A stretch of DNA of 64,000 nucleotides from Gonapodya sp. JEL0774 (Eukaryota; Monoblepharomycota; Monoblepharidomycetes; Monoblepharidales; Gonapodyaceae): assembly GCA_027604505.1 (NCBI GenBank), contig JADIIX010000101.1:2850-66849 (forward strand). The letters run 5' to 3'. Below, piece by piece: positions 1 to 11,392 of this stretch. Both the position numbers and the translations under genes were made by a program. A model generated the notes under the pieces. It saw nothing but the letters and a program-made list of their open reading frames with translations, did no database searches and was not told the DNA's origin. Position 1 is the stretch's first letter, and every line of letters begins with the position of its first letter.

Positions 1-551
1 CGGCCGCCCCGGCCGGGGCGGGGGCGGGGGGGCGGGCGCGTGGGGTGGGGGGCGGCCCCGGGGGGGGGATACCCGGGGTTTGATCGCCATCGGGGGGGGG
101 CCGGGGGACGAGGGGGGTGCCGGGGGGAGGACCGTGGGCGGGGACAAGGGAACAAGGGCAATGACGGACGGCATTCCAGGACAGTTTCAAGTTGGGGTCA
201 TGGAACAATTATGTATTAGAATTGGAAGGATGACGTAATTTCGTCGAAGTGTTTGATGTTTTGGAATTTGTGGAGCGCAGGGGAAGTGGACTGTGCACAG
301 CACAAGACCTATGGCACACATGGCGCACGGGCCAAACGCTGTCCGACTCCACTCCCACCCAACTTGATCCGAGTTTGCCTGTGGCGCTGTGGATCTCCAA
401 TCACGCGCACTCCACGTTCGAATCCAACTCAGATCAATCCCGAGTTTTTCTTCTTTTGTGCGGTCCATCCCCCCCATCCCCCACACTCCAACTCCACCTA
501 CACCCACACCTTTCCCCATATCCCCATATCCCATCCCCCCGTTCCCCCGCA
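1..551. other. G-rich contig end and upstream region of MZT1
   Basis: The first ~120 bases are almost pure G/C with repeated G-runs and could form G-quadruplexes, but they may also be poor-quality contig-end sequence. From about 180 to 551 the sequence becomes ordinary and C-rich just before the MZT1 start (a C/T/A-rich tract at 470-545), consistent with a fungal promoter and 5' leader. I see no other gene here. Confidence 0.5.
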
Positions 552-1331
552 ATGTCCGCACTCGACGCTCCAAATCTCAAAGACGCACGCGAAACCTTTG
601 AAATCCTGCTCGAAATCTCCCGCATCCTCAACACCGGTCTCGACAGATCCCAACTCGCAGCCTGTGTCCAGCTCTGCGAACTCGGCGTCAACCCTGAAGC
701 ACTCGCTGCTGTCGTCAAGGAGGTCAGAAGAGAGCGAGGGTCCGTGTCCGCGTCCGCGATCGGGAACGGGACCGGCACCGGCACCGGCATTGCTCCATCG
801 GCTTCTTCGTCTCAGTCCGTGTTCGCCGCAATGGCACCTACGACTCTTTCCGCCTCTGGCCCCCTTCCCACTCCCCCAACTCTGGCACCCACCGCACTCC
901 GGTCCTCCCTCTCCTCCGCATATCCACTCGCCTCCTACCCTCCCTCCACCACCACCCCGCCCACATGGACCAGCGCATCTCACCCCCGCTCCGCACCACC
1001 ACCCTCCTCCTCCTCATCCCACCCATCCCGCCCTTCCTCCGCCTCCGAACTCATCAACCCACCTCCAGTCGGACCCGCACCCGCTCCCTCTGTCCAACCC
1101 TCGTACCGCTCCACCGCCACCGCCCAGTACCTCTCCCAATACACCTCCACCTCCACCTCCCACTCTCACCACAGCTACTCATCCTACCCCGCCCCAGCCT
1201 CCCTTGCAAGCAGTACCGCCTCAACAACATCGGGTCTCCCTGGTAGTCTGACCGGCCGAGTGGCTGGCGCCGGTGGTATTGGTGGTATTGGTGGTGGCGG
1301 CACCGGTACTGGTTCTGGTGTGGGCTTCTGA
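552..1331 (+). CDS. MZT1: Mitotic-spindle organizing protein 1 (MOZART1) with long low-complexity tail
   Basis: MOZART1 binds the N-terminal regions of gamma-tubulin complex proteins and helps recruit and activate gamma-tubulin complexes at microtubule organising centres. Residues ~10-60 carry the family signature: a run 'ARETFEILLEISRILNTGLD' followed by 'LCELGVNPEALAAVVKE', all in one exon. Family members are usually 70-100 residues, but this frame continues to 259 residues through a tail of Ser, Pro, Thr and Gly (poly-S, TGTGTG, GGIGGIGGGG). The frame is open upstream to 249. I chose the ATG at 552 because homologs place this domain close to the N-terminus and the upstream part reads as promoter-like CT-rich sequence. 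No intron is needed. The tail could be real or partly 3' UTR read by chance, but no stop or convincing donor interrupts it. Confidence 0.88.
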   Translation: MSALDAPNLKDARETFEILLEISRILNTGLDRSQLAACVQLCELGVNPEALAAVVKEVRRERGSVSASAIGNGTGTGTGIAPSASSSQSVFAAMAPTTLSASGPLPTPPTLAPTALRSSLSSAYPLASYPPSTTTPPTWTSASHPRSAPPPSSSSSHPSRPSSASELINPPPVGPAPAPSVQPSYRSTATAQYLSQYTSTSTSHSHHSYSSYPAPASLASSTASTTSGLPGSLTGRVAGAGGIGGIGGGGTGTGSGVGF

Positions 1332-3488
1332 TGTGCTCGGCGTGACTCGGGGGGAGCCAGGCCGGCTGGGGGGCATGGCGAGCAGGGCGGCAGATATGGC
1401 GAGCCAGCGGTGTACTTGGTATGGTGTGTTGAATTGTGTGACCCGGTTGCGTCTTATAGAGACCGTTGCATGCATGGAAGACGGAGATGCGAGACGAGAT
1501 CCAATATATTCCAGGACAGACAACGATATATATGTAGTTTTGGTCCCCGAGCTCGTTGGACGTTGGACGTGCGCGACGAAGGTTACATTGATGTGTATAC
1601 TTGCTTCATACTTGATCCTCACCGCGCCCAGTACGTCTGGGGCCCACGTAGGTATGTACTGCCCACTCCACGAAACCGCCCCCCCCGTCCCCCGCGCCCC
1701 CCCCCTGCCCGTGTACATACAAACCAATTTCCAAAATACAAAATGTAAAAACGCGAATGGTTCTTATATTTTCTCACCCCACTTTTTCCGCGTGGGTGTG
1801 GGTGATGCTGCAGCCGTATATCCCTGTCTCCCACGTACCCCGGCCCCTGAATCCGGGAGCGGCCCGCCGCCGACGCGAGTCGGTCCGGTGTGATCTGAGT
1901 GTTGCCTGGTGTGGCCCGGTATGGTAATATTGGGAGACGGCCGGCTGTTTCACGCAACATTCAAGTAATATGGAGCGAGAGAATGAAGATACCAACGTTC
2001 GGGTGGCACCCACCGGGCACCAAACGGTTCTCGGGCGCGTCCAGCAGCTCGCTCGCTCGCGCCGATATGTACGTCGCGGGTGCAGGACCACATCGGGGTC
2101 GGAATGACAAGGTAGAGGCAGGGCCACACACAGGGCACAAGCGACGAAACAGGATATTTTGCCATACTGATTACAAGTTTTTACAGTGATTTCATCCCGT
2201 CGATGTGTTTTCCCCCACCGGTTCGTTCGTGTGTGCTTGGTGAGTCTTGATCAACCTTGACATCAGATCACGAACCAACACAAGACACAAGACGGATTCT
2301 CCGACATCCTCACACGCGCACCAAGAAACTCTTATGGCGCAAAGGGCTTCGCCGGAGCGACACGCGGCTGGAACCACTGGAAGGGTAGATAATTATTATC
2401 CCGCATTTCAAAAATTATTCATGACCCATGAATCACACCTTGTAAAAACCGGTGACGATAACACTGGCGGATCAGATCAGATTCGAGCCGATTGATCGAA
2501 GCCACCAAAGATGAGGAACGGGGGTGACTCGAATTGTGTTTGGTGGTCGGCGAAACAAACAACGATCCCGCGCCGGCGCCACCCCGCCTGTCTCTCGTTT
2601 TTCTTTCTTTTTTTAAAACGTTTACCCCCCCCCCCCCCCCCTGGTATGTATAAATGTTTTCAACCAATGCAGTTCATTCGCACTGGCTGCCTTCGCCGAG
2701 ATCCAACGCCAATCCATAACCCCGCGCGTTACAATATGCGTCGCTCAGAAGCTTCAGCTTAAAAGCAACACATCGGGCAATCTCTCCTCACCGCCCAAAG
2801 AGAAGTAAAAAATTGAACTGTATTCAGGACCTTCTTATCTCACCGCCTCAATTTGTGCGGGCCGTGCTTGATGGGGGTCTGGGCCACTAGGAAAAAGGAT
2901 ATGTCTCCATCAAAGGGTCCGGATCAACGCAGAAGATTACCGATTTCGCTCTCAACGTGTGCCGACAATTCAGTGCCCCACTTCTTGCTTGTTGTTTTGA
3001 CATCGGCACAAAGCGACGATAGAGGATCATGGTTTGGTGGAAAACCCTGCTCGGGGTCTCGGTGCGTCAACCCCTGTCATGCTGCTTTGGCGGTGGTAGA
3101 ATGACTCGCGGGGATTCCCTCCCACCTACCGATTCATTCTACCACCTCGCTCGCTTCGATACTAAACCAAAAATCCTCCTTGGGCCTCCATTCTCTTCCT
3201 CCATGTTTCCTACTGCCTCTCGGTGGCAACTATATGTGCTGATAGGAGAAGCAATCGTCGCTTGAGGATGAACGTGAGGATGAGGCTGAAGTGAACGTAT
3301 AACCTCGGGCCGTGGACCAGTTCTCACTCTTTTCTGTTTCTGATTCGATCCGGTCGGCATTTCACATCTCACTGTACTGTCTTGACATCAGTCGTGAGTC
3401 TCTGATGCAACACAACGCTCTGGGTGGGGGCACCACAAGTCGAAATTGATGGGTTTTACATCACACTGCTGTCGTGCCACGCACCTAG
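1332..3488. other. Intergenic spacer, no recognised gene
   Basis: About 2.1 kb with only short overlapping open frames of biased composition and no conserved motif on either strand. It holds a 17-base C-run at 2625-2641. The last part (about 3240-3488) probably contains the unresolved first exon and promoter of the downstream permease; the short ATG-AAC-GTGAGG at ~3269 is one possible first exon. Confidence 0.5.
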
Positions 3489-5980
3489 GTTCTCGCAAAA
3501 CTCGGGTACAAGCAAGAAACCAAGCGGCCATTCAACAAGCTGAGTGAGTAGAGCGGTAGTCACCCTTTTTTCGTCGGAGGCCTGGTTTGTCAACTCAGCG
3601 TCGGTCGAACTAACGCATGGTTTCACCTTGGTGCGCAATGAACATTTGCCTCCCCGCCGCTGAAACCCAACAGCAACATGGGCCCTCAACTACACCAACG
3701 TGTGTGTCCTACTCAACGTTCCGTTGATGTCTTACGCGCTCTCAACGGGTGGACCGGTGAGTGATACATTTGTCGAGCACATCTGAAGGATGTCGCTCGT
3801 GGCGGCGGAAATTCACCGAAACCAACCCATTTCACCTCCCCACACTCTTCCCTCACCAGCCCATGGTCATGTGGTCTTTCTGGCCCGTCACACTCCTGGT
3901 CTGCACCGTCGCTCTCTCCATGGCTGAGCTGTGCTCGGCCATGCCCACCATGGGTGGATTGTACAACTTTGCTGCACGGCTTGGAGGGCCGAAATGGGGA
4001 CCGTACGCGGCGTGGTATGTACTCGTGAGGGAGGAACTTGATCGAGCGGTGCCGGTGCCGAAGATGATCCTTTCTCACCAAAGTTTTTGTACTTTCGACC
4101 ACAACTTAGGAACACCGCGTGGTTCAACTACATCTCCAACGTGGCAGGTCTCGCCAACGCCGCTCAAGGCTCTGCGTACCTCCTCGTTGTCATTCGTCAG
4201 CTGAACTCGGACTGGGTCCCCGAGATTGAGGAGATGCGCCACGTCGAGTACGGATTGTACTTTGGAGTGGTGTCCGTTGTGGCGCTCATCAATATTTTTG
4301 GAGAGGATTACTTGTGAGTTGGATCTGCACGCAATTGGAGTTGTCATGATATCACGCGGTACCAAATTTTCGCGTCGTCGTCGTCTCTGCACCCAGACCC
4401 TCTGTCGCCCAATTTGCCTCCTACATCATCTTCCTCGGTACCATGGTCATCGCCATCTACCCGCTCGCCTATCAAGGTTCCGCCAACCTCGCCTCTGGCG
4501 AATTCGTTTTCATCACGTGGCAGAATGGCACAGGTGCCGACTCAAACGTGTTGGTGGCGTTGATCGGGTTGTTGCCTGCCGCTTGGAACATTGTCGGATT
4601 CGGTGGGTTCTGAGCTGGTACTTCGGGTGATGAAAGGGCCTTTTTCAGTACGGGTTCTTCCTGCTGATCCTTGCAACGACCTTTCAATCAACGCAGATGC
4701 CTCTTCTCACATTGCCGAAGAAACATCGGACAGTACCACATCCGCTTCGACGAGTTTGGTCTTCACGGTCATTGCCGGTGCCGTCGGTGGATTCTTCCGT
4801 GAGTGGCTCGTTGAACAAGAGGCCCCCGCATTCTACGTCAATGGAAGAGCTTTGTCTCATTGATCACTCCAGTCTGGGTCTGCCAGTTCTTCCTCATCAC
4901 CGATCTCGATGCCGTCTTGAACGGCGACTATGACCCCTACGTGCAGTACGTTTCCGCTTGCTCAACCTTGTTCCGAACACGATCTCGATCATGACCCGTC
5001 GTCGTCGCTCCATCTTTTTGACAGGATCTGGATGAACACTGTTGGCCCTGGTCCGACTACAGCATTCCTGACCATCATGTGTTTCAGCTTCATAATGACT
5101 GCGTCTGCGAGTGTCGTTGTTACCTCGAGAAGTAAGTTTTATTTCCCCTGGTGTTTTGGCTTTCTGATTCGTATATGGTTTCCCTAACGTGGTTCAATCC
5201 GCCGTACTCAGTGTTTTTCTCACTGGTTCGCGACAAGGCATTGCCTTTCAGCGACTTCTGGTACTACATCAGTGAGCCTTTTACCCTACAGATTGAATGA
5301 ATATTGGGGAGGATCGACTCATTTCAATTCAAATGTCAGGCCCCACCCTCCACTCCCCCGTCCGCGCAATTTCGTTGACCGCGTTCCTCACTTACGTTCT
5401 CGGCTTGCCCATTCTTTTCTCTGACGTGGTGTTCCCCGCGTTGACCTCTGTCTCCACCATTTGCTTCTACGTCTCGGTAAGTTGGAAGTACTGCTACCGA
5501 TCGCAACCCACCTTTAAATAGTACTACCATTGGTGGGGGATCGATAGACTGTCATCCCGACATTGCTCCGCATCACCGTGGCCAAGGACACTTTCAAGAG
5601 GGGACCCTGGCATTTGGGCGAGTGGACCTACGCCTCAGGCTGGACGGCTGTTATTTTCGTCGCGTTCATGACTGTGGCGTTTGTGTTGCCGGTGGGTCTA
5701 ACGTCCCTCTGCGGAGCACCCTCGTGCGGGTTCGGATTTCTGACGATCTTGGACACTTCACAATCAGACCGAATACCCAGTCGAGCCGGATCTCTCCAAC
5801 TTTAACTTCTCCCCCCTCATCTTTGGTATTCTCCTCGTTTTCATCAACGTGTGGTGGGTGTTGTTCACCCGACACACTTATCACGGCCCTGTGCGCAACA
5901 TCTCGGACGAAGAACTCGCCAAGCTTGAGGACAAGCTCACAACTTCGCAGACGTCTGCTAATATCGGTGTTGCTGCGTGA
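3489..5980 (+). CDS. Amino acid/choline-type permease (APC superfamily), copy 1
   Basis: A multi-pass plasma-membrane transporter of the fungal amino acid/GABA/choline permease family; the exact substrate cannot be read from sequence. Twelve coding exons assemble in phase (3489-3543, 3674-3756, 3860-4014, 4110-4313, 4397-4602, 4697-4798, 4873-4945, 5025-5131, 5212-5271, 5340-5476, 5548-5691, 5768-5980) to 512 residues plus a missing short N-terminal exon. Landmarks are 'LGYKQETKRPFNKL' at the N-terminus, 'MPTMGGLYNFAARLGGPKWG' (the family's P-(T/S)-x-GGLY loop), 'DASSHIAEETSDST' after TM6 and 'SRMFFSLVRDKALPFSDFW'. The C-terminus is an acidic cytoplasmic tail. Every intron has GT-AG ends and is 68-130 bp. 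The start codon is not assigned: no in-frame ATG precedes 3489 without another splice. It faces its paralog at 6814-9170 tail to tail and shares its intron positions. Confidence 0.85.
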
Positions 5981-6813
5981 TTGATGATCTGCAGCTCACA
6001 AAATTGTGGGAGGGATTGGAGTGGATTGGGGTATTTTTTTTGGCGCAGGAGCAGGATCATATTTTTTTCCCGCAACTACGTCATCAGATTATTATCGGTC
6101 TAATATTAACATCCAACAGTTCTTCTGGCAGCGGTTGTGAATTATGCAATAATGTTGCCCTGTATGGTTTAACTTTGTGTTTCATTTATGTAGTTGTTGC
6201 AAACGCAACAGTTTGCGCTGCAACACCACGTCCGCGCCAGATCTCTTGTACTTCAACTTCTCAGCCCCCATCTTCGGATTTCTTCTCATTTTCGTCAACG
6301 TGTGTTGGTTGTTGTTTACCCGGCATACGCCTCTGTGCACAACATCTTTTGAGGACAAGCTCTGAAGTGCGCAGGCGAAAAACATTGGTCTCACTGTGTA
6401 ACTAGCGTTCCTAAGGTTTTGCGAGGAATTGGAGTGGGCTGGAAGGTTGAGTTCTTGGTGCATGCGTGCGACCGGCTCTTATGGGAGAGTTTTTGAAACG
6501 AGTGATCATTGTAAAACGCAAAAACTCTCCTTCTCGATCCACTGAGTCATCGGCACCCCGAAGACTGTGCACTTCTTCATCCCTTAATGGATGCATACAT
6601 CACCCCGCTTGTTTGGTTGTACTCATGTGAAAACAGATGCGTACGGAAGTTAAATATTCACCCTACCACTTTGAACTAATTTCCAAACAGTATAATAAGC
6701 ACTGCAGAATAGAACAAAATAATGCTCAAAAACTCCTTGCTTAATGATTATCCTGCAGTGCGCATCCAGGATCTGTTGACATTGTTACTCATCTCTCCCC
6801 GTATCCGGCCCAC
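5981..6813. other. Convergent spacer between two permease genes
   Basis: Shared 3' flank of the tail-to-tail permeases. It contains the decayed third permease 3' end described separately at about 6230-6460. The remainder (6460-6813) shows only short frames and A/T-rich 3'-UTR-like sequence, with no gene recognised. Confidence 0.6.
6230..6460 (+). pseudogene. Decayed 3' end of a third permease copy
   Basis: A translated stretch at about 6240-6364 (frame of 6177) reads 'DLLYFNFSAPIFGFLLIF', then 'VNVCWLLFTRHT', then ends '-FEDKL' and a stop. This matches the last exon of the permease at 5768-5980 ('DLSNFNFSPLIFGILLVF', 'RHTYHGPVRNIS', 'LEDKL'). Between RHT and FEDKL the copy has lost about ten residues and the reading has degraded. 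Nucleotide similarity continues past the stop into the 3' flank: 'gaattggagtgggctgg' here versus 'gattggagtggattgg' after copy 1. None of the eleven upstream exons is present, so this is a partial segmental copy in the same orientation as copy 1, not a processed gene. Confidence 0.75.
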
Positions 6814-9170
6814 TCAAACGGCATCCGTTGCCCCAATCTGAGCAGTTCCTTCCTTGTTCCCTTTCAACATCAGTTCTTCTTCGAGCTTGGCAACCTGCTC
6901 TTCCGAAATGTTACGGACGGGTCCCTTGAAAGTGTGACGGGCGATTAAGAACCACCAAAGATTAATAAATATGAGCACGATGGCGAACACAATGGGAGCG
7001 AAGTTCAAGTTGGAGAGGTCAGGCGCCACGGGATATTCGGTCTGAGTGGGGAGGGTGGGGCAGAAGAACGAATGCAGAACATAATGACATCACCGCGTTC
7101 CCTGATCCGAGGACGCATGCGTTTCTCAACATACTGGTAGCATGAAAATGACCGTCATGAAGGCGACAAAGATTACTGCAATCCAACCTGAAGGGAACGC
7201 CCATTTACCCAAATGCCACGGACCGGGCTTGAAGTTCTCCCGACCGACGGTGATGCGAAGAAGGGTCGGAATCACGGTCTTCGGATGAAAAAAAAAATAT
7301 TGAGACGTGGCGCTTCATATCAGAAAGGTGACGACCAATCAAGTTCTCACCGATATAAAGAAGCACACTGTCGAAACGGAGGTCAACGCCGGGAACACGA
7401 CATCGGAGAAGAGTGTGGGGAGACCGAGAACCCAGGTGAGGAACATGGTGAGAAGGATGGCTCGGATCGGTGAGTGGAAAGTTGGGTCTGGAACATATAC
7501 AACGGCAGGTGAACTGCAAAGAAAGGAACAGTACAAAGAGCTGGGCAATTAGTTACTCACTGATGTAGTACCAGAAATCACTGAAGGGCAGCGCCTTGTC
7601 ACGGACCAAGGAGAAGAACACTATGACCAGCAAACAGATCAGTTTCGCTCGATGCAGGGATGTATGGGGTACTAACTGCGAGATGTAACTACCACGCTGG
7701 CGCATGAGGTCATGACAAAGCTGAAAAACATAATGGCGAGGAACACTGTTGTCGCTGTCGGACCAACCGTGCCGAGCCAGATTCTGAGTAACATAGCGAC
7801 GGGAAGAAGCGATTACCAAACTGTCGAAACCATACAAATTCTTGCACGGTCTACCGACTCAACATATGGGTCATAGTCACTGGATAAAACGGCGTCAATG
7901 TCCGTGACGAGGTAGAACTGGCAGGTCCATACTGATTGTTGATGTCACACCCTTATGTTTAGCGCTCATGGATCGGGCTTGTAAAACTTGCTCTACTTAC
8001 GAATAAAGCCACCGATGGCACCTGCAATGACAGTGAAAACCAAACTGGTCGAAGCCGAAGTCGTACTCTCTGAGGTTTCCTCAGCAATGTGTGACGATGC
8101 ATCTGGGAACGAAGTTGAACAGCTTAGTGAATTGGCAGGAATAGTTCAGATCAAGCAGCTGCAGATATGCACCGAATCCCACAATGTTCCAGGCTGCTGG
8201 AAGCAGACCGATAAGAGCAACAAGCACATTCGATTCTGACCCCGTGTAGTTTTGCCATGTTATAAATACGAACTCCGCACTCGCAAGGTTCGAAGACCCC
8301 ACGTAGGCGAGGGGGTAAATTGCGATGACCCAAGAACCGATAAAGATGACATATGACGCGAACTGCGCAACAGTTGGGCTGGAAGTCGCGAGAAGGATAT
8401 GATTTATCGTGAACACAGAGCAAGCCACTACGGTACACGAACAGGTAGTCCTCTCCAAAAATGTTGATGACCGCGACGAGGGCGACAATCACAAGGTAGA
8501 ACACATATTCTATGTTGCGGAGCTCTTGGTCTTCTGGCATCCAGTCGCTGTTAAGCTGGCGGATGACCGTGAGCAGGTAGGCGGAAGCTTGAGCAGCATT
8601 CGCCAGTCCCGCTACGTTAGAGATGTAATTGAACCATGCAGTGTTCCTAATCCATGCGAATATTGATCGGAGATCAACACAACATAATGGTGGCACGGGA
8701 CACTGGTCGAAACATACCACGCGGCATAGGGTCCCCATTTCGGACCCCCCAGACGGGCAGCAAAATTGTACAAACCACCCATTGTCGGCATGGATGAGCA
8801 CAACTCAGCCATTGAAAGCGCCACACAGCAGACAAGTAGCGTGACCGGCCAGAAAGACCAAAGGACCATAGGCTAGCATCCAGTGAGAGAATGTAAGAGG
8901 GGATCAAACCCGGAAAATTTTCAGGGCGGTGCAATTGAGGCTCACGGGTCCACCTGTGGAAAGAGCGTAGCTCATGAGAGGGACATTCAGAAGGAGGCAG
9001 ACGTTGGTGTAGTTGAGAGCCCATGTTGCTGCATAGCAATAATAATCGCAAGGCGCATGTGTGGAGTTATTGAGCTTATATTTCTCGGCGATGAGAAGTG
9101 CGCGCGGGACCTACTGAGCTTGTTGAAGGGTCGTTTTGTTTCCTGCTTGTAGCCAAGCTTTGCGAGGACC
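6814..9170 (-). CDS. Amino acid/choline-type permease (APC superfamily), copy 2
   Basis: Paralog of the permease at 3489-5980, on the opposite strand and converging on it. Translating exon by exon gives the same landmarks: 'VLAKLGYKQETKRPFNKL', 'STGGP', 'MPTMGGLYNFAARLGGPKWG', 'NTAWFNYISNVAGLANAA', 'GEDYL', 'DASSHIAEETSESTTS', 'VFFSLVRDKALPFSDFW', 'TVIPTLLRITVGRENFK', ending 'KEGTAQIGATDAV'. Intron positions and phases match copy 1 throughout, so the pair arose by duplication of the whole genomic locus. Two donors look weak (GTTCGT after the GEDYL exon at ~8445; GTCGGT at ~7850), but the reading frame is intact. As in copy 1, the first short coding exon upstream of 9170 could not be placed. 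Probably a plasma-membrane amino acid or amine importer. Confidence 0.84.
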
Positions 9171-9857
9171 TGGAATTGAAGTTCCAAACCGGTTGAAGCG
9201 CGCCGATCGCTGGCGCCGCCGTCGATATCAACTCACCACTGTTGATTCGATAATAAGTTCGACGGGAGACAAAAGTTCACGCTTTCAATGGCACACACGC
9301 TTCAGTTCCAGTAAACGATAGACGCGCACCTTCGTCTTCCAAGTACGTTTTCGTTTCCTATGTGTTGTGGGCAGCGTTTCAGATAAAATGTGATCGCAAG
9401 GTGGGTCTCGGCATGAGCTGAATCATCCCCCAGCTGGACTCTTCATATGCCCCAGAGGAACTCACCGGAAGGCCGAGAAGCTTTCTTGTCCAAGACATTG
9501 TTTTGGACGTCACAGATACAGACGAAGGGAACTGTCAAATGGACGCGTTTGCCAAGACAAGGTCCCGGGGTTTATCGGTTGCTTCGCCACCGGCACAAGT
9601 GGCAAAACCCTCCCGCTCAGGCAAGGAAGCTAGATATTTTTCTCGTAAAGTCAAAGCGAATAATTTTCAGCTACCTCAACATAGTAACAAATAGTTGCTC
9701 ACATCCAGATTGAAGGAATATGTGGTCGAATGGTTGCAATCACCCATTCCCCACTCGAGAAGGTACCCATTTGAGGGAGCGCCGCGGACGATCACTTTGA
9801 GGGGGAAGGCGACAATTCATCATTCTAGTAGATTCAAGGAAATCAACAGCTATAGGC
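9171..9857. other. Spacer between permease copy 2 and PSTK
   Basis: Should contain the promoter and unplaced first exon of the minus-strand permease at its left end, and the 3' flank of PSTK at its right end. The open frames here (for example 9503-9694) have no recognisable motif and no conserved splice context. Confidence 0.45.
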
Positions 9858-11392
9858 CTAGTGCTTTAAAGAGCCCAACTTTCGCACCTCACTCTCAAAC
9901 TCCATTACCAGATCGTCTATTCTAGCGCCTTCTTCAATGATATCCTTAAACACTCCTCCCCGGCGTCCCTCTTTCAATCGATCAAGAAGCTTCCTTTTGA
10001 CACTTCCACACTCTTTGGCAAAGGTTGCCTTGTCTCCTGTTAAGATATCGTTATCCGAGAGGACCCGTGCCGTGACGCGATTGAGACGAATGTTGAGCTG
10101 GTGGAGGAAGGAGGTGGCAGTCTGCAATCGGGAGAGAGACTTTCGAGAGTGATATCAGATCATTATTGAGACCGTCGATAGGTCTTGATCTGACAGGATT
10201 CTTCTCACAAGATCAGAACTCACAGTTTCAGCCTCGCGAGCTTCTAATCCCCGCATGAAACCGACATAGTGACTCCATCGAAGGTATATGGCATCGATGA
10301 GGCTAGCAAGCGGTTTGCTGTTGGAATGCACGTGAATGGTGAGAAATTATGTGGTGATTCATATTTCAGGGTCGATGCCAACCTTGGTGTATGATCCATA
10401 TCCTCGTCTGCATTGATCCATTCTAGCTCCAGTACACCACTCCAAGAATAAGAATGATTGGAAGTGCGTTCTACAGTCCCCTTGACGTCAGGGTATCTGA
10501 GGTATTGCAGAAGGAGGCTCGGGCCGGGTCTCACCAGATTGCAGCCGAGCTGCTATTCGCGAAATCACGTCACTTGGTACCATTCTGCTTCCTCGTTGCG
10601 CATTTCGAGACAGGCAGATGTGTAAGGGTGTAGCGACGTGAAGCGACAGAAACGAGACCCGGTCTGCGAATTGCATCGACGTCTATCAATGTGCACTCCG
10701 GTATGCGAGGTCATATCGTGACAATCAACAGCACAAACTTTTGCGACACATTTGGAAAATGCCATGCATCATGCTTCGGTAGAACGTGTTGTCATCAAGA
10801 AGAAGGATGTGTCGTACATTGGGGTCAACTCTATTCAACAGAAAGTGAGGATCTTACCCCACATGTAGACTTCGACTAACTCAACTCACGATGATTTCTT
10901 TCCCCCGCAAAGACATTCGCACACCTCAACGTTCCGGTCGATGCAACTGCTGTTACCCGTTGCTATTGAAGACGTGCGCAGGGCCCGGATAATTCGTTCA
11001 GCTTCCTCGAGCACTCTCAATCGAGCAGATTTGTATCCCTGCTTGGACTCCTCTGATGTCCCAGGGATCTCTTCCCCAAAAGATTTTGAATCTTTGAAAC
11101 CATCCTCGAGAGTTGGAGTATGCCAATTGCTCATAAGTTTGTCGTACTCCAGATGGATACAGTGGACGATTTCAAGACCTGCTGGCGCTGTTCGATTCTC
11201 TCCTTGGAGGATCACCGAAGGCGCCTTCCGTTCCGATTGATGGAGGAGTTCGAGGGGAGGGGTGTTTTCCTCGTGGAATTTCTTGATGCGGCGACAGAGG
11301 AAGGATTTGCCCGCACCTGGGAGACCAGAAAGTACCAAAACAAGGATTTGCAGCTCTTCGGGAAGATGTGCATTGGCCGGTGAGGCGGTCAT
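9858..11392 (-). CDS. PSTK: L-seryl-tRNA(Sec) kinase (PSTK)
   Basis: PSTK phosphorylates Ser-tRNA(Sec) to O-phosphoseryl-tRNA(Sec), the substrate from which SepSecS makes Sec-tRNA in eukaryotes. Six exons join in phase: 11392-10890, 10830-10739, 10663-10535, 10470-10383, 10317-10224, 10121-9858, giving 389 residues (human PSTK is about 350). The N-terminus has a P-loop in 'LSGLPGAGKSFLCRR'. Exon 2 gives 'HILLLDDNTFYRSMMHG', matching the PSTK 'LVLDDN-x-YYxSMR' block, and exon 3 gives 'LHVATPLHICLSRNAQR', matching 'LFLDCPLETCLQRNGQR'. The C-terminal helices fit the tRNA-binding half. The related tRNA kinase Kti12 shares the P-loop and DDxxYxxSMR motif, so it is the main alternative; the CPLETCLxRN-type block and C-terminal layout favour PSTK. 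Five introns are 59-102 bp; intron 2 has a weaker GTTTGT donor. No other selenocysteine gene is visible in the window. Confidence 0.78.

Noticed and set aside
253-1251. Pro/His-rich 332-residue frame over MZT1
   Set aside because: Overlaps the conserved MZT1 domain in another frame and has no motif.
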